Positions 57,961 to 61,095 of a DNA stretch of 61,095 nt are shown here, piece by piece. The position numbers were made by a program, and so were the translations under genes. The notes under the pieces are model-generated. The model made no database searches, had not been told where the DNA came from, and saw only the letters and a program-made list of their open reading frames with translations. Position 1 is the stretch's first letter. Every line of letters begins with the position of its first letter. The stretch comes from Paramarasmius palmivorus (Eukaryota; Basidiomycota; Agaricomycetes; Agaricales; Marasmiaceae), in assembly GCA_037176845.1 (NCBI GenBank), contig JAYKXP010000218.1:1-61095 (forward strand), written 5' to 3'.

Positions 57961-59138
57961 AACAGGTCTTATTTCAAGCTCTACACAAAGTAACAAGTAC
58001 ACATAGTTCGTCATCACACTCTCTACATCAGTATCATCATAGTATCGGGGTACAGCATCAAGACTCCGGCGTGAAGCACCTGAACGTACCGACTCGTACC
58101 CGTCTTCTGCATATATCTTCCTGGTCATCTATATCGTCTATGTCGTCCGGCAAGTCCAGTCTTTCCCCTTGTCAATGGGTATAGGTTGGATGCTCTATCA
58201 CCGTGGGCGAGCATTGCCTCCAACATTTTTGTCGAGTCTTTTGTGGATGGCCTAAACCTCACACGATAACGCATGATATGTCACGAACCACGAAGCTATA
58301 CGAACAAGATACAGTATCAATATACATGGATTCCACGAAGAACCACATTACATGTCGGACATTATAGTGCCCCAGTCATCACTTCGACGACAAATTTTCC
58401 CATCATCAAAATCCTTATTACACGCGCTACCGAGTCATCAGGCAAGAGCTATCGGTGGGGAAAGAGGAAAAGCAAGGTTGATTGTGTTCTCGAATGACAT
58501 CATCGGGATGCACGAAGCCGAATAGCATCCAGGGTCTGTGGCAGGCGGGAATAATATGAGTGGAAGGCGCTTTCTTCTCCAACCAGGAATAGTCCTTGTC
58601 GTACTGATACCATAATAAACCGGACATCCATCCTGCGTTCTCGGCGATCCTAGAGAATCGACGTCGTAATCTGGGTCGTGGGACTGGAAGATTGCCAATC
58701 TACGTCGGTAGAGGTAGGATGATCTTGCTCCTGAGCATGCGCTCGTCTGCCTAGATCATAACATCGGGGTGACGCCGAATAGTTTTCACCGAGTCTTGAG
58801 TTTTACGCACTGTCGTACCCTGTATAGTCAATCCCATCCGTTTGTGAAGTGAAGACTTGCCCCGTCTTGATTAAGCAAGCTGGCATATCTTTAGTCTTGA
58901 AGATCTTGCTTGCTGGTTCCTGGCTTGATTAGGCGGTTCGAGGAGCAGGACTGCGGAGCTTCCATTCAAAGTCCTGCAACGGGCTAGTCAGCATACGAAG
59001 TAAAAGAAGGCAAGACATGATACCACAGTTGCGGGGTCTCCATCATAGTCGTCTAGCAGTTATTGAGCCGCAGTAGCAGCGTTCCGTGTGCCAATTTGAT
59101 AGCGATGATTTTGGGTCTGACTTGGGCAACGTTCCAGG
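57961..59138. other. Gene remnants, none recognised
   Basis: Minus-strand open stretches at 57895-58128 (RKIYAEDGYESVRSGASRRS) and 58427-58700 (SGLLWYQYDKDYSWLEKKAP, then HRPWMLFGFVHPDDV) have coding-like composition but no consistent splicing to each other. They may belong to one broken gene. The rest shows nothing definable. Confidence 0.35.
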
Positions 59139-59653
59139 TCAGGTATTGTATAACCGTTCCTTCTTCTTGGTACCGTCGTATTGTAGCACACGTCGCTCTA
59201 TACGAAGCTTGTGAAGGATCTGTTGATGGCGTCCTTTTGCGCTATTCCGAGGCACAAAGTCTTTCTGTTTGTGTTGGGGTATAGTGCTTATCCGAAACGT
59301 TGCTCTCGCTCAACTAAGAAAGTAAGTCAGTATTTCATACCTTGTATATTGAGTATGTACTTACTGCTTCGAGTCGTCTACCGCAAGGAACACGTAATAC
59401 TGGGTGTTTGGATTTGGTGTCCAGTGCATGCATTTTGATAGGTCGATAGTGAATTCTTTACGTCGCCAACCAGGCTCTCCCTCAACCACCATTCTCTTTG
59501 GCGTTGCGACGACGTTTCTGTGTTCCCCTGTAGCTCCAAGGTTTCTAATCTCCTTGGTGGCTCTGCGAATGACGTGACGGGACTTGGCCCAAATCGCTGG
59601 TTACCTTTTCAAGGTGGCGAGCGTGAATCCGTTTGTACGCGTAAGTGAGCGTA

Positions 59654-59660
<7 letters not shown>
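59139..59660 (-). CDS. 3' part of an unrecognised gene, cut by poly(C)
   Basis: Reading leftward from the poly(C) edge, exons join cleanly. LRSLTRTNGFTLATLKR splices over a 42-nt intron to ATKEIRNLGATGEHRNVV, then VVEGEPGWRRKEFTIDLSKC and NPNTQYYVFLAVDDSKQ. A second intron leads to ATFRISTIPQHKQKDF and a basic tail ending LYNT with the stop at 59139. I do not recognise the family. No signal or membrane segment is visible in this part. The upstream portion would lie in or beyond the homopolymer at 59661-59904, so the gene is partial here whether the tract is real or artefactual. Confidence 0.5.
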
Positions 59661-59904
<244 letters not shown>

Positions 59905-61095
59905 TGTCGCAAAGTCGAACAACAAGTCTTGGAACTATGTTGTCCAGCTTTGCCTAGAAGAGACCTTCGAAGCATGGGATGGGCGCACTATTAATTCATT
60001 TGTATGAGTTGGATAGTATTGTAAAGTAATGAACTTGCTGTAAAAGGTCTTCTAGTCGCGGCATGCGAACTTTTTGAGAGCGAAACACTGTTTCTGAATT
60101 CTTCGTATCGTGCCGTTTCCCAACGTGGATACCTCAAGATATCTGTGCCCATGTGAGTGACAGTTTGTACCAATGATGGATTAATTTAACTTACCGGTCG
60201 TTCGATCACATGGCTCTTTTCTTATTCTCAGCAGTAGAGACACCGAAAGAGGTGTATATAATACGTCCCCTCTGGCCAAGTGGACTTCGCTGCTTCAAGT
60301 CACCAAAAAGGTGTGAAAGTCATCGCCGGCCTGGTCTGGAGCCGTTGAGAAGGGTTCTGATATATATAGCAGAGAGCGTCAAATGGACTTTAATTATTAA
60401 AACATACCCTCGTGGCACTCAGAACATTCCATTTAAGCTGTTCGTTGATGTCTTGGTTCCGACAGAGTATCCTTTCTTGTAGATTACTTGCGTACTCTTT
60501 CGACCTCGTTCCTTCGGTACACGAGTTCGAACGTCGCATTGGTCTTCGTCGCCGCATATCGGGTTTGGTACCCAGCTGAGAGGATCTGCGACTCTTCTTG
60601 TCATAGGCAGACAGGGCATGGGCAAGCGACAAGGAACGTGATGCTAGCCAATTATAACCCTGAAGATATGTTAGACAAGAAAGATATATCAGGAGTAGTA
60701 ATACATCTTTTCCACATAATCTGCGTGTGTGAGGAAAGACGAGGGAATATGAGAGCGCAGTATACCATCAGCGCACTCGAACAGAACCCATTTAGGTACG
60801 CTTCGACAATCTCCGGGCAGAGGAAGTCAAACCCAACGAGCATGATGGTGATCTCGTTTTGCAGTGTCCGAAGGATGCTGTCCCCATGGGTAGCCTGTTA
60901 TCGAGTGTTCGCGGTAAAACGATTTGAACGTGTCTGGACGCTGGAAAAGGTGTGTAACCATTGTTTTGGGCCAGTACATTTCACTTCAGTGGGTACGAAT
61001 AGGTTGCGTCATAGTGTTGGCATTGAGGGCTTCAGGCGCAGATACTGAGATCGTTGCCTAGAACATATATACAGGCCACAACGTCGCCGTCCTAA
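59905..61095. other. No supported gene
   Basis: Open frames on both strands reach 186 codons (60488-61048, plus) but show no motif, no convincing composition and overlap each other. A minus-strand stretch near 60440-60600 (VRTRVPKERGRKS) could be an exon remnant. Confidence 0.35.

Noticed and set aside
60270..60345. A tRNA-like stretch with a weak B-box resemblance.
   Set aside because: No acceptor, D or anticodon stem can be paired.

Overview
The window is nuclear DNA of a filamentous fungus, most likely a mushroom-forming basidiomycete (Agaricomycetes). The pointers are intron-dense genes with 45-65 nt GT..AG introns, families typical of that group (F-box/LRR-like arrays, a DUF6534 membrane protein, an HECT-like protein with a disordered N-terminus), a fungal-type Helitron and intron-containing tRNA genes. 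No BLAST or HMM search was possible. All assignments rest on motifs, hand-splicing and comparison of paralogues inside the window.

Layout. 0.2-5.7 kb: two minus-strand genes, an unrecognised 584-aa disordered protein and a 10-exon HECT-like protein. 7.5-27.6 kb: an array of seven F-box-like paralogues. Five read leftward and two read rightward, so they diverge from a centre at 19.6-24.1 kb. That centre holds two tRNA-Gly(GCC) genes in inverted orientation and, between them, one plus-strand gene for an FHA-domain protein. Its 3' half is a chain of ten mini-exons that each encode one copy of a KPPSRRAKTPTP repeat. 28.9-33.2 kb: an alpha/beta hydrolase, a broken aldo/keto reductase and a DUF6534 membrane protein. 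33.6-34.1 kb: a foldback/MITE-like element. 35.6-43.3 kb: an autonomous Helitron with a RepHel gene (minus) and a divergent companion ORF (plus) behind a clear TATA box. 44.0-45.2 kb: an AT-rich repeat and a divergent histone H4. 46.4-57.4 kb: a multi-span membrane protein, two tandem FAD monooxygenases, a decayed second copy of the membrane protein, and a 1,089-bp TIR element that has interrupted an older repeat. 57.7-61.1 kb: AT-rich repeat, gene fragments and a 244-bp near-pure poly(C) tract that is probably an assembly or sequencing artefact.

Overall this is accessory, duplication-rich sequence. Local gene amplification (F-box, FAD monooxygenase, membrane protein), gene decay and transposon insertion dominate. 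The most distinctive items are the exon-intron repeat gene, the inverted F-box/tRNA/FHA arrangement, the H4 variant lacking Lys12 and Lys20, and the TIR element carrying a spliced gene fragment.
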